Part shown: piece after piece, positions 24,844 through 35,216 of the stretch | How the letters are laid out: every line of letters starts with the position of its first letter | Position numbering within the stretch: position 1 is the first letter of the stretch | Assembly: GCA_964006375.1 (NCBI GenBank) | Contig: OZ023262.1 | Coordinates: forward strand, 198,424,778 to 198,488,777 | Source of the DNA: Tillus elongatus | Taxonomy: Eukaryota; Arthropoda; Insecta; Coleoptera; Cleridae | Direction of reading: 5' to 3' | DNA: 64,000 nucleotides | Notes under the pieces: generated by a model | What the model was told of the DNA's origin: nothing | The model's database searches: none | What the model saw: only the letters and a program-made list of their open reading frames with translations | Position numbers and translations under genes: made by a program

Positions 24844-24913
<70 letters not shown>

Positions 24914-26086
24914 CTCAAAAAATAATGGGCCAATTTTGATCAAATTTGGTGAGTACCTTCCTTTTGCAAGTGTTTTGTTAGGCATGAAAATCAGCTACTT
25001 ATTCCCCGATTTTTTTTCTTTCGAAAATTTTTTATATCTCCGAAAATAATAAAGTTATCGCAACCAATTTGTATGCGGGTTTCCGTCATAACAAGTAAAT
25101 TACGTACCAAAATTTTGATCTGTAGGTTTCAAGACAAAAAAGTTATAGGCATTTAAAGAAAAATTGGGATTTTCCACTTAAAACGTCAAAGTCGTGATTT
25201 GAAACGTCAAAATTGGCAACATTTAGGCAAAGAACGTGAATCGAATATGGGATATGTAGAGAAAATGTAGTAAGAAGAGTGTTTTGCAAACCCTCAAGTT
25301 TCAGCTTCAACCGTAGTTGTCCTTTTTACTAAAATATTTGCAGAAAATTCATTTTATATGGACCCTTTCCCTGATGCTCTGGCGATACTTTCAATTATCG
25401 TTTTATGGTCCATAATTTTTAGCGATTGTTTGTAAAAAAATCGTTTATGAGACCATCACTTTTGAATTTTGAAAAGATTTCTTCAAATGATCGCGAACTA
25501 GGCTCCTTAGAACCCATATCCGGTGTTAGCTTAGTTTTTATCTGTTTTCATGACGCATTTCTACGGCAAAGCTCAATATATCCGTTATTATACAAGATAC
25601 GAGAAAAAATTGTATATGTTAATTATAGGCTGTCTTGAGGTGCATCCTATAAAATTAGTTTTATAATCATAGGTGGCCCATAAGTTGTTGGTGATAAAAA
25701 TTTTCTTTTTTTTAATCAAACACACCTTATATTATTACATTTTTGCATTTTCCATTGAAATATAATGCATATTCGTAAGAAAAGAGACTCAGGACACAGC
25801 AAGTGCGTTGTGGTAGCAAATTTTCATTGTGTTTCAAATTTCAGTAGCTCAATTTGCTATTAACTTAAAGTTTGTTGGCTAGGAACCAGTTTTTTCGGGA
25901 ACATTTTGAATTTATTTTCGAAAAAATTTTAACATTTTCAAACAACAAAGTTATTGACGAAATACGGTACATTGTTTCTACTATATAGGTTTTACTGGTA
26001 CCAAATTTTCATGCCTGCTTTCTTTAAAAGAAAAGACATATTTGCTATTAGAAACATTTTCATGAAAATTCACTATCATAATAGAA

Positions 26087-26345
26087 CCTCGGTGGTTCAG
26101 GGGTAAGAACGTGTGCCTCTGAACCGAAGGGTACTGGGTTCGATCCCAGGGTACTCCTTTCACTTTTTCAGTACATACTGTAACATTAACATCAACAGAA
26201 GTTGTAACATTGTATTTGAGCAAGGTGAATGTCCGCACGTACCTCTCTTCGGAGGGGGCGAAAAGCCGTCAGTCCCGTGTCTATGCGATTTTTACCCTCG
26301 TTACAGAAAGGCAGGGGTTCGGCAAAATTTCCAGGATAGAGAGCA
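26087..26345 (+). mobile_element. SINE, copy 7 (first of a tandem pair)
   Basis: The head GAACCTCGGTGGTTCAGGGG starts at 26085, with B box GGTTCGATCCCAGG at 26147. The body is cut at 26343 (CCAGGATAGAGAG), where copy 8 begins inside its own head. A variant body (TACCTCTCTTCGGAGGGGGC) is shared with copy 9 at 32687, so the two are sister copies. Confidence 0.85.
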
Positions 26346-26672
26346 AGAACATGTGCCTCTGAACCGAAGGGTACTGGGTTCGATCCCAGGGTACTCCTTT
26401 CACTTTTCCAGTACAAACTGTAACATTAACAGCAACCGAGGTTCTGGCATTGTATTTGAGCAAGTTGAATGTCTGCACGTTCCGCCCTCGGAGGGGGCGT
26501 AAAGCCGTCGGTCCCAGGTTCATGCGATCTTGGGCACGTTAAAGATCCCTACCCTCCGTACAGAAAGGCTGAGGTTCGGCAAAATTTCCAGGCTAGTGAG
26601 GTTAAACTGCTCCCTGGCGTCGGTGATTGTTTATAGTCGCGGAAATAGGCCGACGTTAAAAAACAAATCACA
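26346..26672 (+). mobile_element. SINE, copy 8 (second of a tandem pair)
   Basis: It starts within the head (AAGAACATGTGCCTCTGAAC) without the first ~20 bases, so the A box is missing. The rest is complete to the tail CACACACACACACAC at 26672. The pair is flanked by CACTATCATAAT and CACTACCATAAT, showing one insertion event into the HINE terminus, or two copies joined by recombination. Confidence 0.85.
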
Positions 26673-26712
26673 CACACACACACACTACCATAATGCACTT
26701 GCTGCGTCCAGA

Positions 26713-27210
26713 TTGTTTTTGATGCTAAATGTATATGAAATAAATTGAAGAAACCTTAGAATGTAAGTGCATTGGAGTTTTCAGGAATATTCTTGACCTT
26801 ATGCAATAGTTAATTATGTTTCTCGTGTAAAGTAATATACATACATTTTTAGTAAATAGAATATAGGTACACCTGCTCTAACAGGCTGGTGCTGTAGCAG
26901 CGTCGCGCAATATTTTACATCTTTATATGAAAGTTAATCGTTAATTAAAAAGTTTTTCCCTTTTTCCAGGTGAGCAGCCTTAGGACATGAATTTTTACGC
27001 AAGTTATGCAAAACCGTAAGGTATGTTTATTATTATATGCTTATATAATGTGGGTTATGTAGATATTTGGCATGTCCTAAAGTAATATACTTTGAATTAA
27101 TGTAAATTGCATGTGTGAGAATAAAGTTTTCGTGCATTTATTTTTAACTAACATACAGAAATGAACAAAATCGCAGTCACGCAATACGAGTCCATTTAGG
27201 GTAAATGCTG
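26713..27210. other. Unassigned sequence
   Basis: No element ends or domains were recognised. At 26955-27025 a pyrimidine tract plus AG, about 50 bp, then GTATGT looks like a small exon, but the enclosed frames contain stops. Confidence 0.4.
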
Positions 27211-27649
27211 ATTATACGGTGCGAAACAGCCAAATAGAATAAATTCGGTATCTCAATTATTGTGTATATTTATAACAAATCCCGAAACAGGTCCATTTTA
27301 AATAACTTTACCCCTACATTCAATCCGCTTGGAGTGGCAGTTGCGACCACAAAATTTTTAAACGGGAAGAAGAGGCTTGTGATACCTTATTTGGAAGATC
27401 TCTTCATTCCAAGGGCGTACCCAGGATCAAAACTAGGGGGGGGGGGCAAGCCATGGTCGTTAAGGTTGTAACATCTTATCGCGGAAAAGGTGAATGAAAC
27501 CAAAATTTTAAGAAAATTATGTATAATTATAGCAGTGCTTTATCAACTAAGGTATTACAATTATTTGCTTGAAAAAAAAATTCTAGTTACATGTCTTATA
27601 GTAGTATAATTTTTCTTGGATTTGTACAAAACTTGTTCAAAACTCTCGT

Positions 27650-29913
27650 TTCAATCCAGTCCTGATTTTCCTTGAAGAATTTCCGATGGACGCTCATCAA
27701 ACACAACCCAGTCTGTCTTCTCCCATTGTACTTCTCAGCCAGGTCTTTACCCTTCGAAGGGTACTGAAATATCGTTCAACAGTAGCCGCAATTGATGGGA
27801 AAGCATTTAAAATGAGGAGTGCATGCCTTGTTGCAGGGAAAAAATATTAGCCTCCTCCAAAAGTGCAGCCACTTCAATATCCTTTAATTTGTCTCCTGCT
27901 AAATCCTTCTTTTTCCACAGATTATACCACAAATCTAATTCTGCAGAGATATCACCCAACTCATAAAACTCCATGAAAGATTTTGCATTTTTCTCCAAAT
28001 CTTTTGAAGTCATTTTTAGCATGTATGAAGGATGAAGATGGGATAAGGCAAAAGCAGGTGTATTTTCGTGTGAGAATCTAACATTCAATGATAAAGTTAA
28101 AGAGTCAAGATAAGGGATGTTCAACGACCGTCTCCAATATTCAGTCGCAGTTTCAGATGGCGGATTACTTCTGTGTATTTGCTTTTGAACAATTCGTGGG
28201 ACTGTTAACTCAACGCCGACTTTCTCCGCGATATCATGTGATTTTTCAAGTAATTCATTAGAAACATGTTCAATTTCTTGTCGATCCTTCTTGATGACAT
28301 CAAGGATTGCACCAATATGTTTCCTCACCATAATCAAATCCATATTTTTACTTTGTAGAACGTTCACAACGGGTTCCAAAATCGCAGAGTACTTTGCAAT
28401 CATGACTAAACCTACGATGAAAATTGGTTTAGTAACTGCACAGTGCAACTGATAGGCAAATTTTCTTGTAGCATAGTTTCCTTCGGCCGAGAGATGTTCT
28501 AGCGCTTTGAGGATTTCATGGAAGCTGCCTGAAAACTTTCTAATGCTCTTGTATTTCTCAGACCATCTGGTCTCACTGAGCCTTGATATATTATGAGCCG
28601 AATTCCTGCGGGCCGGCGACTCACGAAAGGAGGATATTGTATCCTTAACTGTTGCAATTAAGTTTCTTATTTCCGGTAGTTTGCTAGCGTCATTGACCAC
28701 AAGATTTAGTTTGTGGCTTGAGCAATGGAAAAATAAAGATTTATTGTACTTTTTCTTCAAAATGGCCTGTACACCACCTTCTTTTCCAGCCATCGTAGAA
28801 CATCCGTTAAATCCAAATCCAAGACAATTCTCTGCTGAAAGATTCTGATCAACTAAAAATTGTGCTAGCGATTGTAGGGGCATCTTGAGATTTCAGCTCA
28901 ACATAGCCTACAAATTCCTCTCTGATTTTTTCTTGATTCTCATCATAAAACCACAATCCGATAGAAAGCTGTTCTTTTCCAGCGATATCTCCTGTTTCAT
29001 CGGCCATTACAGCGTAGCTTTTGCTTGTTTACAATGTTCAATAATTTTTTCTTTGACAACTTCACCACATAATCTTATAATCTAATTTTGAATTTTTGGT
29101 AAAGTGTAGACTGCATTTTTTCGACATGTATCCAAATGATTCTTTAGATTCACATCACCACAGTCAATTCTCAAATTTAAAAGGTCAAAGAAAACCCCCT
29201 CATCTCCTTCCTTTCCTCTAAGTGGCAAATCATGAGTTCCACAAAATATGATACAAGAAATAATTGATGACAATATTTGTTTGTTTTCTTCAATCATCTT
29301 CTGGTGACCACTTTGCAACTGTACATCAACCGGCACATTTTCAAGGAACTTTTTTGCAGCAGCTGTTAAAGTTTTGTGGTAGTGACTGCCAACGTGTTTT
29401 CTACAATCTTCATGTATATCTTTAAACTTCACGTATGACCTTACCATGAATTACCCCAAAACTCCTTTAACTGTAGCAATACTAGGAGGAAAAAGAACAC
29501 AGTGCATACATATAGCACCTTTCAAACGACTTGAGTACACCAACCAAGGAGTATATTGATCTAACCAGCGGCGGTTAGATTTTCTTTTCAAATGGCTGGC
29601 ATCAGAACCAAAATCGTAATTTGATGGTGGAACCCAGGGATTTGTAAGCAAATCCTTCCTTTTTTCTGATGGCAACTTAAGGGTATGACCAACATAACGA
29701 CCAATGTCATTTTCATGGTAGCCATCGTATTCTTTAATCGTTTTAGATGTCCCAGGAACAGCTACGTGTAGAGGTGAAGAATTACTAGACCCTTGTTCCA
29801 TAATAGACACAGAATCCGATGGTTCGGTCAGTTTAGTTCCATCTTCATCACCATCACTGCTTCCACTTCCACTACTGTCATCTTGATCATTTTTCCGTTT
29901 GAGGGGTTTTCTG
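27650..29913 (-). pseudogene. hAT transposase (TTF zinc finger, DUF4371, dimerisation tail), broken
   Basis: Order of domains on the minus strand: a low-complexity Ser/Asp N-terminus; a TTF-type zinc-finger region (RRWLDQYTPWLVYSSRLKGA, then ICMHC) near 29510-29570; the RNase-H-like DUF4371 core with MADETGDI (about 29000), FNGCSTMAGKEGG (28800), FHCSSHKLNLVVN (28720) and LSETRWSEKY (28580); then the hAT dimerisation motif YFSTLRRVKTWLRSTMGEDR near 27720-27780. Lesions: TAA at 29451-29453, TAG at 29082-29084, a one-base loss near 29018 restored near 28860, and frameshifts near 27815 and 27690. TATTATTTTCAG ending at 29914 looks like a 3' splice site, so the ATG at 29954 is probably intronic. 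It once cut and pasted the 3455-bp element. Confidence 0.85.
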
Positions 29914-29984
29914 CCTGAAAATAATAGAAATTCACATAATTCAAATTTCAACAAAACAGGCTTATCCGTTAGTTGAAGACAATA

Positions 29985-30310
29985 CGAAATTCACTGCTTT
30001 AACCTATATCAATAAATCCAGCAATAGATTGAAATCATTTTTATCACATTTTAATTTAAATATTGCGTTCAGAACAAACAATAGTCTCAGTAAATACATT
30101 AAGAACAATAAAGCAAGGAATTTGAAAGAAAATAAATCAGGTGTCTATCAACTAAATTGCGGCAGTTGCGATAAATTTTATATCGGAAAAACTTTTTAAA
30201 CTCGTATTTCAGAGCACAAAAGAAGTTTTGATTTGGATAATGGTATTTGACATCACGCGACTCATTTAAGAAATGAAAATCATAATTTTGATAAAGTGTA
30301 AATCTCATTT
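29985..30310 (+). pseudogene. Penelope-like element, GIY-YIG endonuclease remnant
   Basis: The plus strand reads AFRTNNSLSKYIKNNKARN, then NKSGVYQLNCGSCDKFYIGK and TF-stop-TRISEHKRSF, then HHATHLRNENHNFDKV. This is the linker and GIY-YIG endonuclease of a Penelope-like element (G-V-Y, C-x2-C, F-Y-I-G, R-x-x-E-H). Two stops are visible. It lies antisense, upstream of the hAT transposase exon, inside the hAT element. Confidence 0.75.
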
Positions 30311-30929
30311 TGAAGTAATTTTCATTATATTATATGATAAATTTTATTTTCTGCATAAATTGAGAAATTACTTAACTTACCTTTTTGAAACCAGTTTCTT
30401 ATATCCATTTAGGCAGCCTCAGTGTTCTCCAAACGTAAATAAGAAGGTAAACTAATAAACTATAATAATTGGTTGTTTAAAAAATACTTAGTAGTAAACA
30501 CCAACAGTTCAACTAACATACAAATACTGATCAAGTAGCGGCGGGCGGGTCAGTTTATATAGTGATGTGGACATGCGGAACTCTCTAGATCGAAGGGGAA
30601 GGCGGAGACCTTTCTAGAAGATATCCTTTTTTCTCATTGGCTGCCGCCTGTAGACTCTAGCGATTTCTCAGTCTTTCTCGAATCCCACTAACTGGCTGAC
30701 CGATTTCGCCAGCAGTCGCTAGATGGCTCTAGATCAGTGTAAAGCTTTGCGAGATGTACGATAATTATCCTATTTGTTTGTGGTATTATTTTTTATAAGG
30801 ATTTATTTTTTTGCTTCCAGGGGGGCAGCTGCCCCCCCCCTGTCCCTCGCTGGGTACTCCCTTGCTTCATTCTATTCAAAAATTCTACGGTTTTGAAATC
30901 TATTGCAAAGTTTAACAGTAAAAAAAAGA

Positions 30930-31880
30930 ATTTCAGATGAATGACGAACTTCGCTACAACATACTAAAAAATTAATAACTACTCGCGTTTAATTCTTGAT
31001 AATGATAAAAAATAAAAAACACTTCAGTCCTAATGTAGGAGACGTTCATAATCCATGTCTCGAACATCTTGGTAGCATCCTAATCGTAGATAAGAATATC
31101 TTCTAATCTTAATCAACATCTGAGACGTGACCGACCTAATGGCAATCGTTATTCTTTTTGGTGGTGGTTAAGTTTTGTATGCCATACTTTTCACATATCC
31201 CATAAGAAGAAGTCTAATAGCGTAAGACCGGGTGATCGTGCTGGCCATTCTAACAATCCTCGCCTCCCTATCCACCGATTTGGAAATATTAAGTCGAGGT
31301 ACTGCCGGCAAGGCTGGTGCTCCATCCTGCTCGAACCATCTCACATTCCCTTAAACATGTGGGTTTGCTCGATTAGAATATGTTTGCAAAGCTGGTACGA
31401 CATTCTTTTGGAGCAGTGCTAAATAATAATCTCCATTCAAATTGCTTTCAATGAAACAGGGACCAATGACATGATTTACAACTATTCCTGCCCAAACAGT
31501 ATCGTTTTCAGAGTATTACGTATCTTGTTCTTTCATCCGGTGTGGATTTGCTTTAGATCAGTAGCGACAATTTTGACGATTAGCATGCCCGTGAAGTGTA
31601 AAACTGCACTCAAGAGAAAACAAAACATGTTACAATTGGAGAACATTGTTATCTAAAATTTCCATCACTTGTCCACAAAAAGACGGTTTTTTGTCAAAAT
31701 CGTATTCCGTGACCTCCTGAGTTTGTATCATTGTATACGGATGCATTTTATTTTCTTTTAACATTTAAATAGTCGATGAATGCCTAATTCCAATGTTGTG
31801 CCGCTTGTCGACTCAAAGTAGGTGGGTTTTCCTCAAACTTAAGCATTACATCCAATTTGGTATCATTACTCAGTAGATTA
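30930..31880 (-). pseudogene. DD41D-type mariner transposase remnant
   Basis: The minus strand has HGHANRQNCRY (31590 region), VWAGIVVNHVIGPCFIESNL and NGDYYLALLQKNVVPAL (31390-31500), WFEQDGAPALPAVP (about 31330; second catalytic Asp in EQDGAP) and, after frame changes, EWPARSPGLTLLDFFLWDM-like residues near 31230 (the S-P-D Asp is Gly). About six stops. It is interrupted downstream only by decay; the hAT element sits in its 3' untranslated part. Confidence 0.7.
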
Positions 31881-31883
31881 GAA

Positions 31884-32250
<367 letters not shown>

Positions 32251-32527
32251 CAAAATAAATAACAGGCATAAAACATACTATCCGAACCAACAATCGTGAA
32301 ATCTCTGCCAAAAATATCGCAAATCACAGACGACATGAAATACAAAATTTGCCAAGTGATTGTTTTTTAGCTGGGGGATTCAATCAAAATTTAAAATACA
32401 CTATACTTGTAGCTTGATGAACGGCCCTACATACAGTTTTACACTGAAAGTTTAGCATAATATAGTGGAAATGTAAACAAAATCAAATTAAGTCTCTATA
32501 AAATGATTTAAAAACAGTTTGTTCTTT

Positions 32528-32602
32528 CCCCGTTGGAGTGATGGATAAAGTATCTGACTCTCAATCGAAAGGTCGTGTGTTTTATACCCGACAGCGGCGG
32601 GG
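32528..32602 (+). other. tRNA-Glu-like sequence (anticodon CTC), probably pseudogene or SINE head
   Basis: Exactly 75 nt. CCCCGTT at 32528 can pair along its whole length with GGCGGGG at 32596-32602 as an acceptor stem. The anticodon arm TCTGA-CTCTCAA-TCGAA has four of five pairs and anticodon CTC. The T arm (GTGTTTTATACCC) lacks the TTC consensus, so Pol III function is doubtful. Confidence 0.4.
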
Positions 32603-32686
32603 AGAATATATTTGAAGCATACAAAAATTCAGACTCTTAGGCAGTTGCTGCGGTTTGAAGCTAATATTTATATAATCTATAAGTAG

Positions 32687-33015
32687 AACCTCGGTGGTTC
32701 AGTGGTAAGGACGTGTGCCTCTGAACCGAAGTGTACTGGGCTCAATCCCAGGGTTCTCCTTTCACTTTTTCAGTACAAACTGTAACATTAACATCAACCG
32801 AAGTTGTAACATTGTATTTGAGCAAGGTGAATGTCCGCACGTACCTCTTTTCGGAGGGGGCGAAAAGCCGTCAGTCCCGTGTCTATGCGATTTTTACCCT
32901 CGTTACAGAAAGGCAGGGGTTCGGCAAAATTTCCAGGATACTGAAGTGAAACTGCTCCCTGGCGTCGGTGATTGACCATAGACGCGGAAATAAACCAAAA
33001 ACCAATAAAGAAGGA
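32687..33015 (+). mobile_element. tRNA-derived SINE, copy 9
   Basis: The head GAACCTCGGTGGTTCAGTGG starts at 32688. The B box is GGCTCAATCCCAGG. The variant body (TACCTCTTTTCGGAGGGGGC, CTATGCGATTTTTACCCTCG) is shared with copy 7. It ends with an AAAACACACAAAT tail at about 33020. Full length; no clear TSD. Confidence 0.85.
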
Positions 33016-33193
33016 AAAACACACAAATATCTTTAAACTTAGATATAAGACGTTATATAAGATCGAAACAGTCGTCGAATGTATTTCAATTCTATTAATT
33101 CTGTAATTAATGGTTACGTTAATGGTAATATAATATAAATAATCTCGGGCATAAAGCCGGCGTCAAGTATCATGTAGGTAGAACGTTAGTTAA

Positions 33194-33266
33194 CGTATCC
33201 TTAGATAGCTCAGTGGTAGCTTCCTTGTCTTCTACGCAGAAGGTTCAGAGATCGATTCCCGCTCGA
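33194..33266 (+). other. tRNA-Arg-like sequence (anticodon TCT), pseudogene or SINE head
   Basis: The A box TAGCTCAGTGGTAGC is near perfect. The anticodon loop CTTCTAC gives TCT, with four of five anticodon-stem pairs. The B-box region AGATCGATTCCC is close to consensus but the T stem pairs poorly. A T-rich stretch follows at 33276. Confidence 0.4.
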
Positions 33267-33269
33267 TGA

Positions 33270-33655
33270 ATGTATGTTTTTTGTTGTTTTAGTTTGAGAT
33301 TTGGAGAAACAATAGTGTGCAGATTTCATACGCCTTGAACAGGATCTCATTTTTGTTTAGGCAAACAACTTTGTCACCTTTGAGTCTGAAATTATAATTT
33401 TCAGCAGACATTTTGTTGACTGAAACAAAATCATTCAGGCGATTAATGAGGAAAAATAACTGCTACGTTTATAATTCGGCATATACTTTACTTTTCTAAA
33501 CATGAATTAAGTTTCCTTCTGGAAAGCTTTTGTAGCTTTAATGACATTTGTAATACAAGTTTATTTTAAAGAGACACTATCTATAGATATAACAAAATTT
33601 AATTTTCGATCTTCATAGAATATTGAGTTTTGAGCATTTTTCTCAAAAGGACTTA
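33270..33655. other. Unassigned AT-rich sequence
   Basis: Nothing recognised, apart from possible body sequence of the preceding tRNA-like element. Confidence 0.4.
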
Positions 33656-33659
33656 GAAC

Positions 33660-33858
33660 AAAAGATTTTTTTGATAATAGAGAGATATCGATGGTAACAC
33701 TTTCGAAAGAATTCTTCAAATGTGCGCGTACTAGGACCTCTAAAATCGATCTTCAGGGTCTGTGTAAGTTATTAATTTTAGTAATATGCTGTATAATAAT
33801 AGTGTACAATTCTTTATGAAAATTCACTACTATAACGCACTTGCTGCGTCCCGAATTT
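33660..33858 (-). mobile_element. HINE-like element, copy K (minimal, ~200 bp)
   Basis: Only the 3' text (GATAATAGAGAGATATCGAT, ACTAGGACCTCTAAAATCG) and the 5' terminus (GAAAATTCACTACTATAACG, CACTTGCTGCGTCCCG) remain. There is no TA core. The junction text TAGTGTACAATTCTT is shared with the palindromic copy N, so the two are one subfamily. Confidence 0.7.
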
Positions 33859-33859
33859 T

Positions 33860-34425
33860 TTTGTATCTGTGTTACATGTCCCATGTCCATATGTGTGTGT
33901 GTATGTAAGCACCATCTGCACAAGTCTAAAACTTCTGAGTGCGGAGTTTGTCTACTGTGGTGTTATTATTAATATGATGTCAAAGTTCGAGAAAGTGCTT
34001 TTCAATTTTACAGATTGTTCCTTAGGATATGGGCTCAAAATGAGAAATTTTTTTTTGAGTGAGCAACTTCGATGTGTGATCGTGTTTTATTTCCGTAACA
34101 AATCATCCGTAGCATTGTTATTTTATGCATTTCGGTTAAATAAACCATGTTTCTGAATTGCAGTTAATAACTGAGAATTACTTACTGTCAGCGGTTACTA
34201 TCACAAAGCATGTTGCTAAGGTGTTTTAAACAAAACTAACATTGCCAACTGTGGAGAATGTTCATAACTTTATGTCTTCTTTTTAATTGATACTTCCCAA
34301 AAAGGACACTGAAATTGTTTTGCTTGCATTCTCATTATCAAGAATGAAACACTATTAGTTTTCACTAGAGGAGAGAAGATCATAATTTTGTGTGTGGTGA
34401 ATAAGATCTATTAGATATTACAGAC
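33860..34425. other. Unassigned sequence with an unplaced open stretch
   Basis: An open stretch at 33869-34156 (plus, 95 codons) has no family resemblance that I trust. No element ends were found. Confidence 0.35.
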
Positions 34426-34429
34426 AAGG

Positions 34430-34606
34430 TTTGACTTTTGACAAAAGAAGGGTACTTACCGCATTTCATCAAGATCGGCTTATTATCTTTTGAGTCATCG
34501 GTGTGATACACGCACGCACACAGACGTACACACACAGGCACACACACATATTATATTCAAATGTCGCGGTCCCCTTATTAGCGAATTATTTCTATAAAAA
34601 TTCGCT
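34430..34606 (+). mobile_element. HINE-like element, copy L (3' end, CA-type core)
   Basis: It carries GGGTACTTACCGCATTTCAT, TTTTGAGTCATCGGTGTGAT, then a CACACA-rich core at 34508-34550 instead of (TA)n. It ends in a hairpin at 34578-34605 (AGCGAATTATTTC, AAAAATTCGCT). It is 5' truncated. Confidence 0.7.
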
Positions 34607-35045
34607 AAATGTTACCGGTGTAACCGAAAGTGTAAACGAAAATGTTTTTAGGTGAAAAAACGGAGTCGATTATGGAAGAATATAAATTTTTGTAGGAAAA
34701 AATTCTGTCCATAAACGTTTAATGGACGCATTACGTGAGACACGGTACATAATATATAGGGTGGCGCATTGAAAACGAAACAGACCGATTTGCGTCCAGA
34801 TATTTCTTTTTAAGAAACGCTGAATCACGTCTACTTTAATATTGAGGGGGATATGTTTTGACATAAAATTCAACTTTGTCACATCAACCCCTTAAGGGTA
34901 GTGATAACAACCCTTATATTTTAAATAGGGAACATGGGTCGAGTGTTACATCATTTGAATGCTCTTTCTTTTCTGAATTCAGCACACTATTTTTTTGGAA
35001 GTTTTATCATCTCGTTTAAAAATTATTCACAGTTGAAGATGCAAA

Positions 35046-35155
35046 AACGCATTTCACTCATTCCGATAAGAAATGTGCTGATAGTCAATGTTTTGTTGGT
35101 TTGTAAACAAAAAATTGACTATCAGAACATTTCTTATCGGAATGAGAGAAATGCG
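35046..35155. repeat. Internal hairpin at the inner end of the mariner 5' repeat
   Basis: CATTCCGATAAGAAATGTGC and TGACTATC-containing text on the left pair with GACTATCAGAACATTTCTTA and GGAATGAGAGAAATGCG on the right, with a ~12-bp loop near 35100. The segment is thus present twice here in inverted orientation, and a third time at the other element end. Confidence 0.85.
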
Positions 35156-35216
35156 GTTTATTATTTCAGTTTATCGGTCGGTTTGATACTTGATAGTACT
35201 ACCGAAAATTTCACAA

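Larger units (their letters stand above)
24717..26712 (-). mobile_element. HINE-like element, copy I (long, SINE-bearing)
   Basis: The hairpin end is at 24720-24750 (GTGAATTTTCTTTAAAAAAT, then TCACTAATGAGG). The (TA)n core is at 24847-24912. Body text follows with an internal second 3'-type segment at 25425-25545, an internal inverted 5' terminus at 25795-25828 (CAGCAAGTGCGTTGTGGTAG), and the true 5' terminus split by SINEs (26068-26086 and 26673-26712, ending CACTTGCTGCGTCCAG). It shares the internal 3' segment with copy G. Confidence 0.75.
27410..30864 (-). mobile_element. hAT transposon, nearly complete, 8-bp TSD
   Basis: The left end CAAGGGCGTACCCAGGAT (27410) and the complement of the right end CTGGGTACTCCCTTG (30864) form a ~15-bp inverted repeat. 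Both are followed inward by long G runs (27436-27446; C run 30832-30841). CTTCATTC flanks both sides (27402-27409 and 30865-30872). Length is 3455 bp. It carries a DUF4371/ZMYM1-type hAT transposase gene on the minus strand and a Penelope fragment in the probable 5' intron. The paralogous empty site near 60753 lacks one TSD copy. Confidence 0.85.
27217..31880 (-). mobile_element. Mariner element split by a hAT transposon
   Basis: The left end CGGTGCGAAACAGCCAAATA after TA (27215) matches the fragment at 60559 (CGGTGTGGAGCAGCCAAATG). The stretch 27217-27409 continues at 30873 after the hAT insertion, as shown by the unsplit paralogue at 60740-60770. Its transposase lies at 30930-31880 on the minus strand. 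The right terminal repeat is missing, cut by HINE copy J at 31884. Confidence 0.65.

Noticed and set aside
26955..27025. Exon-like segment (pyrimidine tract plus AG, ~50 bp, GTATGT)
   Set aside because: The frames contain stops or have no neighbours to join; no host gene is visible nearby.
33869..34156. 95-codon plus-strand frame as a transposase start
   Set aside because: A few residues looked like a helix-turn-helix start, but there is no continuation and no terminal repeats.
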